Assembly: GCF_900129765.1 (NCBI RefSeq)
Contig: NZ_FQWU01000002.1
Location: 1,364,001 to 1,428,000 of the forward strand
DNA: 64,000 nt
Source of the DNA: Massilia sp. CF038
Lineage (GTDB): Bacteria > Pseudomonadota > Gammaproteobacteria > Burkholderiales > Burkholderiaceae_D
Direction of reading: 5' to 3'
Below, one piece after another: positions 1 through 8,678 of this stretch (position 1 is its first letter; every line of letters begins with the position of its first letter). The position numbers and the translations under genes were made by a program. The notes under the pieces are model-generated. The model ran no database searches, was not told where the DNA came from, and saw only the letters and a program-made list of their open reading frames with translations.

Positions 1-2
1 TG

Positions 3-311
3 CAGCTCAACGATAAATTGCAACGATCGACTGCCATGCCCGCCCGGCTCGTCGCGCTGGATGACCCCGCAGCCATTAACGCGTATAAACAAGGGCACGG
101 TGAACTGACTGGCGCCCTGTTTGTGCTGACGACCCGCGCCACTGTCTCCACCGGGCCGCTGGAACAACTGCGTACGCAACTGCCGCGTGAAGAAGCAGCA
201 TTGGCGGACGCACGTGAACGCTATCGCGAGGCAAGTGCCGCATTTAATGCACGCAATAGGGGTGCGCTTGCCGCCCTGCTGCGCTATCGGCCGCTGGAAC
301 AGACACTTTAA
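3..311 (+). CDS. LemA-like protein, C-terminal part (truncated by window edge)
   Basis: The frame is open to the left edge, so only the last ~103 residues are visible. They are mostly helical, with a segment (AYKQGHGELTGAL) followed by an amphipathic helix ending YREASAAFNARNRGALAALL. This resembles the last helices of LemA proteins, which end with an FN-containing helix before a short tail. LemA proteins are membrane-anchored with a long periplasmic helical bundle, and their role is poorly defined. The stop lies 21 bp before the cellulase start. The family call rests on the pattern of the C-terminus only; an unrelated helical protein is possible. Confidence 0.45.
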   Translation, partial: QLNDKLQRSTAMPARLVALDDPAAINAYKQGHGELTGALFVLTTRATVSTGPLEQLRTQLPREEAALADARERYREASAAFNARNRGALAALLRYRPLEQTL

Positions 312-332
312 CTTTAACGACAAGGACATCTC

Positions 333-1892
333 ATGACAATCCAACACCTTCGCCTGCGCCGCGTTGCGCTTGCCGTGGCCCTGACCCTCGCGGCCGCTGC
401 GCCACTGCAGGCCCATACCGTTTCGGGCACAAAAATACTGAATGACAACGGACAGCAAATCGTGCTGCGCGGCGTTAACTGGTTCGGCTTCGAGACCACA
501 GACAACTCCGTGCACGGCTTATGGGCGCGCAACTGGAAGGACATGCTGACCCAGATGCAGAACAACGGCTTCAACGCCATCCGCGTGCCGTTGTGCCCTG
601 CGGCGTTTCGCGGCAATGGCAAGCCCAACTTCGACGCGACGCTCAATCCCGACCTAGTCGGACTCAATACAAGTCAGTGGCTGGATGTTTTCCTGAAGGA
701 GGTGGACCGCCGCGGCATGTACATCCTGCTGGACCATCACCGCCCAGACTGCCAGGCGATTTCGGAACTGTGGTACACGCCCGCCTATAGCGAGGCGCAA
801 TGGCTCACCGATCTGGAATACCTGGCACAGCACTTCTCCGGTCTGCAGAACCTGATCGGCATCGATATCAAGAACGAGCCGCATGGTGGTGCCACTTGGG
901 GCACGGGCAATACCGCAACAGATTGGAACCTGGCGGCGGAACGCGCTTCGGCACGCATTCTGGCAGTCAATCCACGCTTGCTGATCTTTGTCGAAGGCAT
1001 TGAACGCAACCCTAGTTGCCAGGGGAACGCCGGCCACTTCTGGGGCGGCAATCTGGAACCACTGGCTTGCAAGCCGTTGAACATTCCGCGTAACAAGCTG
1101 GTGCTGTCGCCGCACGTGTATGGACCCGACGTGTACAACATGGATTATTTCAACGCGTCCAACTTCCCCGCGAACCTCCCTGCAATCTGGGATGCCCATT
1201 TCGGCCGCTATGCCGCTAGCTATCCGGTCGTCATTGGCGAATTCGGCGGCAAGTACGGCCATGGCGGCAACGCGAAAGACAAGATCTGGCAGGACGCCCT
1301 GGTGACCTACATGAAGCAGCGCGGCATGACCAGTTCCTTCTACTGGACCTGGAACCCGAACAGCGGTGATACCGGGGGAATTTTGCAGGATGACTGGAAG
1401 ACGGTATGGGCGGATAAAGTGTCGCTGTTGAAGCGACTGTGGGATACCACGCCAACGCCGACACCGACACCGACGCCAACTCCGACTCCAACGCCGACTC
1501 CGACTCCGACGCCTACGCCTACGCCTACTCCAACGCCTACGCCTACGCCAACGCCGACGCCTACGCCTACGCCAACGCCGACGCCGACACCGACACCGAC
1601 CCCGACACCAACGCCCACGCCAACGCCAACGCCAACGCCACCAGGCATCTCCACTACCCTGCGCGTCAGTTCGGAATGGAACAGTGGCTACTGCGCCGAC
1701 GTCACGGTCAAGAACAGCGGCACCACGCCGGTCGACTGGAAAGTCCAGCTGACTGTGCGAGGCGCCGTCAACAACCTGTGGAATGCCGACTGGACGCAGA
1801 CCGGCAGCACCCTGAAGGCGTCCGGCAAGGACTACAACAGGACCGTGCAGCCAAATGGCACCCAGGCGTTCGGGTTCTGTGCGGTAAAGTAG
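333..1892 (+). CDS. Secreted GH5 cellulase with Pro-Thr linker and CBM2-like domain
   Basis: Endo-1,4-beta-glucanase, 519 residues, predicted to be exported and to cut cellulose or related beta-glucans. Residues 1-27 form a signal peptide ending PLQA. Residues 28-373 are a GH5 catalytic domain: [11 protein letters not shown] near the start, the acid/base Glu182 in IKNEPHG and the nucleophile Glu303 in VIGEFGG, both present. Residues 374-436 are an almost pure Pro-Thr linker. Residues 437-519 look like a family 2 carbohydrate-binding module, with an internal Cys pair (SGYCADV and FGFCAVK) in place of the usual terminal pair. AAGGA stands before the ATG. It converges on the aldehyde oxidoreductase operon with 4 bp between stops. 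The subfamily and the true substrate are not resolved. Confidence 0.9.
   Translation: MTIQHLRLRRVALAVALTLAAAAPLQAHTVSGTKILNDNGQQIVLRGVNWFGFETTDNSVHGLWARNWKDMLTQMQNNGFNAIRVPLCPAAFRGNGKPNFDATLNPDLVGLNTSQWLDVFLKEVDRRGMYILLDHHRPDCQAISELWYTPAYSEAQWLTDLEYLAQHFSGLQNLIGIDIKNEPHGGATWGTGNTATDWNLAAERASARILAVNPRLLIFVEGIERNPSCQGNAGHFWGGNLEPLACKPLNIPRNKLVLSPHVYGPDVYNMDYFNASNFPANLPAIWDAHFGRYAASYPVVIGEFGGKYGHGGNAKDKIWQDALVTYMKQRGMTSSFYWTWNPNSGDTGGILQDDWKTVWADKVSLLKRLWDTTPTPTPTPTPTPTPTPTPTPTPTPTPTPTPTPTPTPTPTPTPTPTPTPTPTPTPTPTPTPTPTPPGISTTLRVSSEWNSGYCADVTVKNSGTTPVDWKVQLTVRGAVNNLWNADWTQTGSTLKASGKDYNRTVQPNGTQAFGFCAVK
1452..1640 (+). repeat. Pro-Thr codon repeat (linker of GH5 cellulase)
   Basis: The 189 bp are built of 6-bp units encoding Pro-Thr, about 31 dipeptides. 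The third codon positions vary (CCA/CCG/CCT/CCC and ACG/ACT/ACA/ACC), so it is a protein-level repeat kept by selection or by slippage followed by drift, not a pure microsatellite. It joins the catalytic and binding modules. Long antisense Gly-Val frames across it are artefacts. Confidence 0.95.
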
Positions 1893-1896
1893 TCGT

Positions 1897-4191
1897 CTAG
1901 CGCCGATCGCCCGGCAGCATTACCTTGTCGGGCGTCATCGGCGTACTGCGCACCCGGCGGCCAGTCGCATGAAAGATGGCATTGCTGACGGCCGCCGCCA
2001 CGCCGACCTGTCCTATTTCCCCCACGCCTTTTGCGCCGATACTGCTGACGATACGGTCGTCCTCATCCACAAAAATAACGTCGATATCGTGGATGTCGGC
2101 ATTGACCGGCACGTGGTATTCGCTCAGGTTATGATTCATGAAGCGGCCCAGACGAAGATCGTCGTGGGATTCCTCGTGCAAGGCCTGGCTGATGCCCCAC
2201 ACAACGCCACCCACAATCTGGCTGCGCGCCGCCTTGGCGTTGATGATACGACCAGCTGCAACGGCACTGACCACCCGCGTCACCCGTACGGTGCCAAATT
2301 GCTCGTCCACACGCACCTCACAGAAGACGGCGCTGTGCGTGGCGCGCTGGAACTTGCGCTTTTTTAAAGCCGCAGGAATCAACATGTATTTGTCTTCGAT
2401 GCTGGTCATTGCATTGCCTTGCAGCAGCGCCGTCAACGATATCGCCTGGGCTGGATTCGCGAGCAGGCGGATCGTGCCGGCCGAAAACTCCACCTGCTTG
2501 AAATGGGCCTTGGCCAGCGGCGAGTCCGGCATCGCCTTGGCCATGCGGAACAAGCACCACTTCAGTTTGTCGCACACACCTTGCACCGCGGAGCCGACGG
2601 TCGCCACATGGGAAGAGCCGCCCTCCACGGGCGCCACCGGCAGGGTCGAGTCGCCCAGCTGGAAGCGCACTTGTTCCAGCGGCAGACCAAGTGCCGCACT
2701 GGCGATCATTGCCATTGCCGTATAAGTGCCGGTGCCGATATCGCTGGCCGCGCTGCTGACCACCAGACTGCCGTCCGCATGCAGCACGGCATGCGCCCGC
2801 GCAAACATTTGCAATGCGTCCCACATACCAGTTGCCATGCCCCAGCCGACCAGCTCATTGCCGACGCGCATCGAACGCGGCGCAGGTGAACGCATGGCCC
2901 AGCCGAAACGCTCCGCGGCTTGCGCGTAGCAGTCGCGCAAGGCCTTGCTGGAATACGGCAAACCGCTGGACGGATCCGTCTCGGCATAATTTTTCAAGCG
3001 CAGGGCTAGCGGGTCCATCTGCAGCTCGTAGGCCAGCTCGTCCATGGCAACTTCAAGGGCATGCACGCCGTGCGCCGCGCCGGGCGCGCGCATATCGATG
3101 GGTGTAAAACGGTCGAGTTCGACGATATGATAGCCAAGTCGAATATTGTCGCAGGCGTACAACTGACCGGACCAGTTGACCACGGTCTCGACAAATTCTT
3201 CATTCTGCGACGTTTCAGCGACAGCCTCATGAATGATGGCGCGCAAGGTGCCGTCCGCATCCGCGCCCAGACGCACCCGCTGCAACGTTTCTGGGCGATG
3301 GCCGAAGGTGAACATTTGCTGGCGCGACAGCACCACACGGACCGGGCGCTGCAAATGCAAGGCCGCCATCACCGCCAGCGGCAATTGATATTGCGGCCGC
3401 AGACCCGCACCAAAGGCGCCGCCCACATACGGATTGCGCACTGTCACCTTGTCCTTTGGCAGCCCAAAAACATGGGACACGTACCAGCGGCTGTTCTGTG
3501 CGCTTTGCGTCTTGTCGTAAATCGTCAGATGCCCATCGGGACCTGGAATGACGGTGCTGGCAAACAGCTCCATTGGATTGTGATGCTCCACCCCGGCGTA
3601 GTAGTCACCCTGGATCTTGCGCGGCGCATCGTCCCATGCCTGGTCAGCATTACCTTTTGGTGCCGGCGGTGGTGAATAGCCCGGGCGCTTCTTTTTCGGT
3701 TCGTGACTGCGCGCCAGGTTGGCACGCAAGTTCGTATCGTGCGCGGCGCTGTCGTAACGCACTTCGACCAGGCTGGCGGCATGGCGCGCGGCTTCAAATG
3801 TGTCCGCGACGACCAGGGCGACGGGCTGACCGTGGCTGAGGATTCTATCGTCACGCAAAGGTTTGAACGGTGCGCCACCCGGCGCGGTCATATCTTTGTA
3901 AAACAGATTGAGCGCGCTGATGGCGGGCCGGTTCATGTGCGTCAGCACGGCATGCACACCCGGCACTGCGAGCGCCGCTGCGTCATCAATGGCCGCAATA
4001 CGTCCCTTGGTAATGGTGGCGCTGACCACCACGCCGAACAGCAAGCCGTCAGCGGGGAATTCCGCCGCATACCTTGCTGCGCCGGTGACTTTGTCGCGTC
4101 CATCCACGCGCGACACCGCCATGCCAATAGCAACCTGGCCAGTGCCCGGTTCGGCTGCCGGCGTGCGCAGGGCATCGATCAACTGGCTCAT
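1897..4191 (-). CDS. paoC: Aldehyde oxidoreductase, molybdenum cofactor-binding subunit (PaoC-like)
   Basis: Large subunit (764 residues) of a xanthine dehydrogenase family enzyme that oxidises aldehydes or hydroxylates heterocycles. The N-terminal part (GRDKVTGAARYAAEFP) is the typical first Mo-binding segment; YVGGAFGAGLRPQYQLPLA and the C-terminal GAKGVGEIGQVG motif carry the cofactor loops, the latter with the catalytic Glu. It is the last gene of a three-gene operon and overlaps the FAD subunit by 4 bp. The length matches the split-subunit PaoC/YagR type rather than fused xanthine dehydrogenase. No PaoD/XdhC cofactor chaperone lies in the window. The substrate cannot be read from sequence. 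Confidence 0.9.
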   Translation of the reverse strand: MSQLIDALRTPAAEPGTGQVAIGMAVSRVDGRDKVTGAARYAAEFPADGLLFGVVVSATITKGRIAAIDDAAALAVPGVHAVLTHMNRPAISALNLFYKDMTAPGGAPFKPLRDDRILSHGQPVALVVADTFEAARHAASLVEVRYDSAAHDTNLRANLARSHEPKKKRPGYSPPPAPKGNADQAWDDAPRKIQGDYYAGVEHHNPMELFASTVIPGPDGHLTIYDKTQSAQNSRWYVSHVFGLPKDKVTVRNPYVGGAFGAGLRPQYQLPLAVMAALHLQRPVRVVLSRQQMFTFGHRPETLQRVRLGADADGTLRAIIHEAVAETSQNEEFVETVVNWSGQLYACDNIRLGYHIVELDRFTPIDMRAPGAAHGVHALEVAMDELAYELQMDPLALRLKNYAETDPSSGLPYSSKALRDCYAQAAERFGWAMRSPAPRSMRVGNELVGWGMATGMWDALQMFARAHAVLHADGSLVVSSAASDIGTGTYTAMAMIASAALGLPLEQVRFQLGDSTLPVAPVEGGSSHVATVGSAVQGVCDKLKWCLFRMAKAMPDSPLAKAHFKQVEFSAGTIRLLANPAQAISLTALLQGNAMTSIEDKYMLIPAALKKRKFQRATHSAVFCEVRVDEQFGTVRVTRVVSAVAAGRIINAKAARSQIVGGVVWGISQALHEESHDDLRLGRFMNHNLSEYHVPVNADIHDIDVIFVDEDDRIVSSIGAKGVGEIGQVGVAAAVSNAIFHATGRRVRSTPMTPDKVMLPGDRR

Positions 4192-5177
4192 GTCAGCCCT
4201 CCCGCTTGCATTAGCGCGCGCACCACGGCGCGATGCGCCATGGGAATCTTGAAGTCATTGCCGCCCTGCCCGACCGCTTCGGCCAGGATGAGGTCCGCGG
4301 CCGCACTGAACAAGGCCGGGCTTGCGGCCTGTCCTGCCAGAACTTGCTCCGCCGCAGGCACGCGCCATGGCTTGTGCGCCACGCCGCCCAGGGCGATGCG
4401 CGCTTCGCGCACAGTGCCATCGTCGGCCAGGTCGAGCATGGCCGCGACGGACACCAGCGCAAACGCGTAGGAAGCCCGATCGCGAAATTTCAGATAGACC
4501 GAGCGCGCCGCAAACTGCGGGGCAGGCGGCAAGGCAATATGGGTAATCAGTTCACCGGGGGCAAGCGTCGTGTCCTGCTCGGGCTGGTCGCCAGGCAGCC
4601 GATGAAAATCGGCAAAGGCAATGACGCGCTCACCGTCTGCACCACTGACATGCACGCGCGCTTCAAGCGCCGCCAGCGCCACGCACATATCCGATGGATG
4701 CGTGGCGATGCAATGGCGACTGGCGCCGAGAATGGCGTGCTGGCGCGTGACCCCGCCAATGGCCGCGCAGCCGCTGCCCGGATTGCGCTTGTTGCACGCG
4801 AGGTCGACATCGTAAAAATAGTGGCAGCGCGTACGCTGCAGCAAATTGCCGCCATTGCTGGCCATGTTGCGGATCTGGGGCGAGGCGCCTGCCAGAATCG
4901 CCTGCGACAGCAAAGGATACTCGGTCCGCACGCGGGGGTGATAAGCGGTATCGGCATTGCGCATCAACGCGCCAAGCAGCACACCGCCATCGGGCCCATC
5001 TTCCACCTGTGCCAGCGCAAGCTGATTCAGGTCGACCAAGGTACCCGGCTGCGTAACCCGCTCCTTCATCAGGTCAATCAAATTGGTGCCGCCGGCAATC
5101 GGCATGCACCCCGCGCCTGCACTCGCGCCCAAGGCGCTGGGCAAGTCGGCGGGAAATTCATAGCGCAGCGGATTCAT
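4188..5177 (-). CDS. paoB: Aldehyde oxidoreductase, FAD-binding subunit (PaoB-like)
   Basis: Middle subunit of 329 residues, passing electrons from the Fe-S subunit to FAD. The FAD-binding N-terminus contains AGGTNLIDLMKERV, and the second nucleotide loop reads IRNMASNGGNLLQRTRC. It also contains CHYFYDVDLACNKRNPGSGC, a three-Cys loop that in the E. coli PaoABC family binds an extra [4Fe-4S] cluster absent from ordinary xanthine dehydrogenases. This is the best evidence that the operon is of the Pao type. It overlaps both neighbours by 4 bp, which implies translational coupling. Confidence 0.9.
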   Translation of the reverse strand: MNPLRYEFPADLPSALGASAGAGCMPIAGGTNLIDLMKERVTQPGTLVDLNQLALAQVEDGPDGGVLLGALMRNADTAYHPRVRTEYPLLSQAILAGASPQIRNMASNGGNLLQRTRCHYFYDVDLACNKRNPGSGCAAIGGVTRQHAILGASRHCIATHPSDMCVALAALEARVHVSGADGERVIAFADFHRLPGDQPEQDTTLAPGELITHIALPPAPQFAARSVYLKFRDRASYAFALVSVAAMLDLADDGTVREARIALGGVAHKPWRVPAAEQVLAGQAASPALFSAAADLILAEAVGQGGNDFKIPMAHRAVVRALMQAGGLT

Positions 5178-5710
5178 GCGGGCACCGTGCCGGGCGCATA
5201 GTGCCGGTCCGAATCATCTTCGTCTTCCGGCAGGCCCATCACTTCACTGACGGCCGCCACAATCTGCGGATAGGCGCCACAGCGGCAAATGTTCCCGCTC
5301 ATCAGCTCGCGAATCTCGGCCACGCTGCCAGCCTCGCCTTCCGCGATCAAGCCAACTGCCGAGCACAACTGCCCGGGCGTGCAATAGCCGCATTGGAAGG
5401 CGTCGTGATGGATAAATGCTTGCTGCAGCGGATGCAAGCTTTCCCCCTGCGCCAGCCCTTCCACAGTGGTGATGTTTTTTCCGTTCTGCATCACGCCCAG
5501 GGTCAGGCAGGCATTGATGCGCTTTCCTTCGACCAAAACCGTGCAAGCGCCGCATTGCCCGTGGTCGCAGCCCTTCTTGGTGCCCGTCAGGCCAAGGCGG
5601 TCTCTGAGCAGATCAAGCAGGGAAACCCAGGCCGGCAGCGCCAGCTGATGCGCCTGCCCATTGACAACAATGCGGATCGGGTAAGTTGGTATCTCGGCAG
5701 ATGCGCCCAT
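5174..5710 (-). CDS. paoA: Aldehyde oxidoreductase, [2Fe-2S] subunit (PaoA-like)
   Basis: First gene of the operon, 178 residues, carrying two [2Fe-2S] clusters. The plant-type ferredoxin motif is CDHGQCGACTVLV plus a downstream Cys (INACLTL), and the second cluster motif is QCGYCTPGQ with GNICRCGAY. E. coli PaoA has a Tat signal that exports the whole complex; here the N-terminus (MGASAEIPTYPIRI) has none. A stop codon four codons upstream of the ATG rules out a longer version, so the complex is probably cytoplasmic. No clear promoter was identified upstream. Confidence 0.9.
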   Translation of the reverse strand: MGASAEIPTYPIRIVVNGQAHQLALPAWVSLLDLLRDRLGLTGTKKGCDHGQCGACTVLVEGKRINACLTLGVMQNGKNITTVEGLAQGESLHPLQQAFIHHDAFQCGYCTPGQLCSAVGLIAEGEAGSVAEIRELMSGNICRCGAYPQIVAAVSEVMGLPEDEDDSDRHYAPGTVPA

Positions 5711-5765
5711 GGATGACTTTCAGAAGGTGGTGCCGGAAGAGTAATTACAAACGCCATTTCTGACT

Positions 5766-5897
5766 GTGCGCTCGCGAACTTATAAATACGGCTTCACAAC
5801 CAATGGCACGAACGGCAAGGCGGCGTTCACGACCGTCAAGCTCAGCCTGGTCGATATCAAGGGCGGCAGCCACGAAATAGCGCTTGATCAGATCTAG
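5766..5897 (+). pseudogene. Possible C-terminal gene remnant
   Basis: A 43-codon frame beginning at a GTG and ending in TAG reads as coherent protein (KYGFTTNGTNGKAAFTTVKL followed by SLVDIKGGSHEIALDQI). A stop lies eight codons above the GTG and there is no ribosome binding site, so it looks like the surviving tail of a larger gene. The family is not recognised. It sits between the divergent aldehyde oxidoreductase operon and the DUF885 gene. Confidence 0.3.
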
Positions 5898-5951
5898 GCG
5901 GCGGGCGCCGTGGAATACGCTACACTTTGTGATCCAACAAGGAGCCCGACC

Positions 5952-7700
5952 ATGCGACGTGTCTTAGTAGCCCTGGCCTTCCTGGCCGCCAGCCCTGTAT
6001 TTGCAGCCCCGCAAGATCACCCTGCCCTGCACCAATTGTTTGCGGACGAGTGGGAGCGTGGTCTGCGTGACAGTCCCGAAAATGCCAGCTACCAGGGCGA
6101 TGCCCGCTTCAATGACCGCTGGTCGGACATGAGCCTGCAAGCCATCGCCAAGCGCGATGCCGCGGACCGCGACGCGCTTGCTCGCCTGCACAAGATTGAT
6201 CGCAAGACGCTGTCCAAAATCGACAAGCTCAACTACGACACCTTCGAGTGGCAGCTCAAGCAGTCCGTGGCCCGCCAGCGCTTCCACGAATACTTGCAGC
6301 CCATTGGCATGTCGGGCGGCGTGCAGACACTGGACGGCATGGTCGAAGTCCTGCCCTTCAGTACAGAAAAAGATTACAAGGATTGGCTTGTGCGTCTGGC
6401 TGCGCTGCCGGCGCTGATCGATCAGAACATTATTTTGATGCAGCAAGGGATCAAGGAAGGCATCATGCCGCCGGCCGTCCTGATGCAGCGCGTCAGCAAG
6501 CAGATCGCGCGCCAGGCTGGCGCCAAGCCGCTCGAAAGCGCTTTCTACAAGCCCTTCACCAAGATGCCGGACAGCTTGAGCGAAGCACAAAAATCAGCGT
6601 TGCGCAGCCAGGCCGGCAGGGTGATTGGCGAGCAGGTCGTGCCTGCCTACGCACGCCTGTCGAAGTTTTTCGACAGCACTTATTTGCCCAAGTCGCGCAA
6701 TACCATTGCCGCCTCTGCCCTGCCCAATGGCAAGGCTTATTATGACTTGCTCGCTTCTTACTACACGACAACCGACCTGAGCGCAGACGCGATTCACGCC
6801 ACCGGTCTGGCGGAAGTGGCGCGCATCCGCGCCCGCATGGAAGAGGTGAAAAACGAAACCGGCTTCAAAGGCACGCTGGAGCAATTCTTTACCTTCCTGC
6901 GCAGCGACCCGCAGTTCTTCCACAAGAACGGCGCCGACTTGCTGCTGTCGTACCAGGCAATGAGCAAGCGCATCGATCCAGAACTGGTCAAGGTGTTTTC
7001 TGTCTTGCCGCGCCTGACCTACGGCGTGCGCGCCATTCCAGACAACATCGCGCCGGACACCACCACCGCCTATTACCAGCCAGCAGCGGCGGACGGCACC
7101 CGCGCCGGCTTCTACTACGTCAATCTGTACAAGCCGGAAGTACGTCCCACCTGGGAAATGCTGGCACTGACACTGCACGAAGCCGTACCTGGCCACCATT
7201 TCCAGTTTGCCCGCGGCCTGGAACTGGACGCCTTGCCAATGTTCCGCAAAACCGCCTATTTCGTTGCCTACGGTGAGGGCTGGGGCCTGTATGCCGAGCA
7301 ACTGGGTTACGACATGGGACTGTACGACAACCCATACGACAAGTTTGGCCAGCTGACCTACGAAATGTGGCGTGCCGTGCGCCTGGTGGTCGATACCGGC
7401 ATGCACGCAAAAGGCTGGAGCCGGCAGCAAGCCATCGATTACTTCAAGGCCAATGCGCCAAAAACCGAGCAGGACATCGTCAATGAGATCGACCGCTACA
7501 TCGGCTGGCCTGGCCAGGCACTGGCCTACAAAATCGGCCAGCTGAAGATTTCGGAACTGCGCAAACGCGCCAGCACGGCCCTGGGCCCGCGCTTTGACTT
7601 GCGTGCCTTCCACGATGAAATTCTGGGCACCGGCTCCATTCCGCTGGGCGCGCTGGAGACCCACATCGACGCGTGGATTGCCCGCCAACGTGCCAAGTAA
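5952..7700 (+). CDS. DUF885 family protein, putative secreted metallopeptidase
   Basis: 582 residues. The start was placed at the second possible ATG because it follows AAGGAGC and gives a clean signal peptide (MRRVLVALAFLAASPVFA); the upstream in-frame start would add 14 residues of non-signal sequence. The protein carries the DUF885 hallmark LHEAVPGHHFQ near residue 400, an HExxxGH-like zinc site, and a downstream GEGWGLYAEQLG segment with a further likely ligand Glu. Family members are periplasmic or lipoprotein peptidase-like enzymes of uncertain substrate. It stands alone between a gene remnant and the small secreted-protein pair. Confidence 0.88.
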   Translation: MRRVLVALAFLAASPVFAAPQDHPALHQLFADEWERGLRDSPENASYQGDARFNDRWSDMSLQAIAKRDAADRDALARLHKIDRKTLSKIDKLNYDTFEWQLKQSVARQRFHEYLQPIGMSGGVQTLDGMVEVLPFSTEKDYKDWLVRLAALPALIDQNIILMQQGIKEGIMPPAVLMQRVSKQIARQAGAKPLESAFYKPFTKMPDSLSEAQKSALRSQAGRVIGEQVVPAYARLSKFFDSTYLPKSRNTIAASALPNGKAYYDLLASYYTTTDLSADAIHATGLAEVARIRARMEEVKNETGFKGTLEQFFTFLRSDPQFFHKNGADLLLSYQAMSKRIDPELVKVFSVLPRLTYGVRAIPDNIAPDTTTAYYQPAAADGTRAGFYYVNLYKPEVRPTWEMLALTLHEAVPGHHFQFARGLELDALPMFRKTAYFVAYGEGWGLYAEQLGYDMGLYDNPYDKFGQLTYEMWRAVRLVVDTGMHAKGWSRQQAIDYFKANAPKTEQDIVNEIDRYIGWPGQALAYKIGQLKISELRKRASTALGPRFDLRAFHDEILGTGSIPLGALETHIDAWIARQRAK

Positions 7701-7822
7701 GCGGCACGCGCGCGCCATACATACATTGCTGTTGCTGAGGGCGCTTGCCAAACAAATCAGCACAGCAATGCGGTTTGCTACTAAAATATGAGCAATTCAA
7801 ATCACGACATGCTTATTTGTCA

Positions 7823-8161
7823 ATGAATCGCAACCTGTTCCTTCGTGTCCTGTTATCGCTTCTGCTGCTCGTCTCGCAGCAGTCGGCGATGAGTCACGCC
7901 GTGTCCCATTGGACCGGCAGTGCGGACCAGACGGCGCAAGTGCAGGTCAGCGGCAACAGCAGCACGTCGAACAATACCGCCGACGATGCTGGCTGTGTTC
8001 AATGTTTAACGTATGCACAAATGGCGTCGGCCATCGGCAGCCCAAGCTATCTGCTGCCAGCGCTGGACACCGCCGCCGTGCATCAGATTGCTGCCATTCC
8101 CACGACTGACTGTGTTCGTACAGTCTGCGTCTTCCAGTCCCGCGCCCCGCCTCTAGTCTGA
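7823..8161 (+). CDS. Small secreted cysteine-containing protein (paralogue 1)
   Basis: 112 residues starting MNRNLFLRVLLSLLLLVSQQ, a signal peptide. A shorter start than the longest frame was chosen because it alone begins with the signal sequence. The mature part has two Cys pairs, CVQCLTYAQ and DCVRTVCVFQSRAPP. The next gene has the same plan and the same C-terminus, so the two are paralogues. Small proteins of this kind often precede metal-linked TonB-dependent receptors in proteobacteria, and a receptor follows here. The function is not known; a periplasmic metal-related role is inference. Confidence 0.6.
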   Translation: MNRNLFLRVLLSLLLLVSQQSAMSHAVSHWTGSADQTAQVQVSGNSSTSNNTADDAGCVQCLTYAQMASAIGSPSYLLPALDTAAVHQIAAIPTTDCVRTVCVFQSRAPPLV

Positions 8162-8245
8162 CAACGCTCGCTCCTTGATCAGGCCAGCATGCGCGCACGC
8201 GCCATGCATGGTTTGGTCGGTTCCGCTATTTGTCTGAGGTAATCC

Positions 8246-8593
8246 ATGTTTTCACGACGCACACATGTTGTTGCGGCGATCCCGGCCATCAACCGGCGCG
8301 TTATCCGCCGCTTGCTGCTCGCTTTTGTGCTGCTATGGTCGCAGCACGCTGCGTTCGCCCACGCAGTCACCCATTTTTCGCCCGTGCAGCGCACGGCGAC
8401 AAAAGCGTTGCTCCAGGACCTCGGCTGTGCCGACTGCCTGGCGCACGCACAGTTTTCCTCCGCGCTCGCCAGTCCCTCACGGGAACTGGCGGCAACGAAT
8501 CCCGTGCCGCTGGCCGTACTGACGCCAGCAACACAAACCCGCTGCCTCTCCACCGTGTGCGTATTCCAGTCGCGCGCGCCACCTCAATATTGA
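8246..8593 (+). CDS. Small secreted cysteine-containing protein (paralogue 2)
   Basis: 115 residues with a hydrophobic export segment (LLLAFVLLWSQHAAFAHA), then HAVTHF, CADCLAHAQ and CLSTVCVFQSRAPP. Order and spacing match the upstream gene, which also has HAVSHW, CVQCLTYAQ and a C...CVFQSRAPP tail. The two are a tandem duplication that has diverged. It lies 85 bp before the TonB-dependent receptor and may be co-transcribed with it. It may belong with small His/Cys proteins such as DUF2946, but that assignment is uncertain. Confidence 0.6.
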   Translation: MFSRRTHVVAAIPAINRRVIRRLLLAFVLLWSQHAAFAHAVTHFSPVQRTATKALLQDLGCADCLAHAQFSSALASPSRELAATNPVPLAVLTPATQTRCLSTVCVFQSRAPPQY

Positions 8594-8678
8594 CAGCGTC
8601 ACCCACACCAAAGTTCGCATGCACGCCTGGCGTCGTCTGAACTGTTTCGCACGTCACTATTGATTGTTTGAGGTTTCC

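Noticed and set aside
1447-1640. Tandem repeat considered as CRISPR or minisatellite array
   Set aside because: Period is 6 bp, with no spacers, and lies in frame inside a secreted enzyme.
1340-1654. Long antisense Gly-Val frame and a second frame over the cellulase linker
   Set aside because: Pure consequence of the Pro-Thr codon repeat; no start context and no homology pattern.
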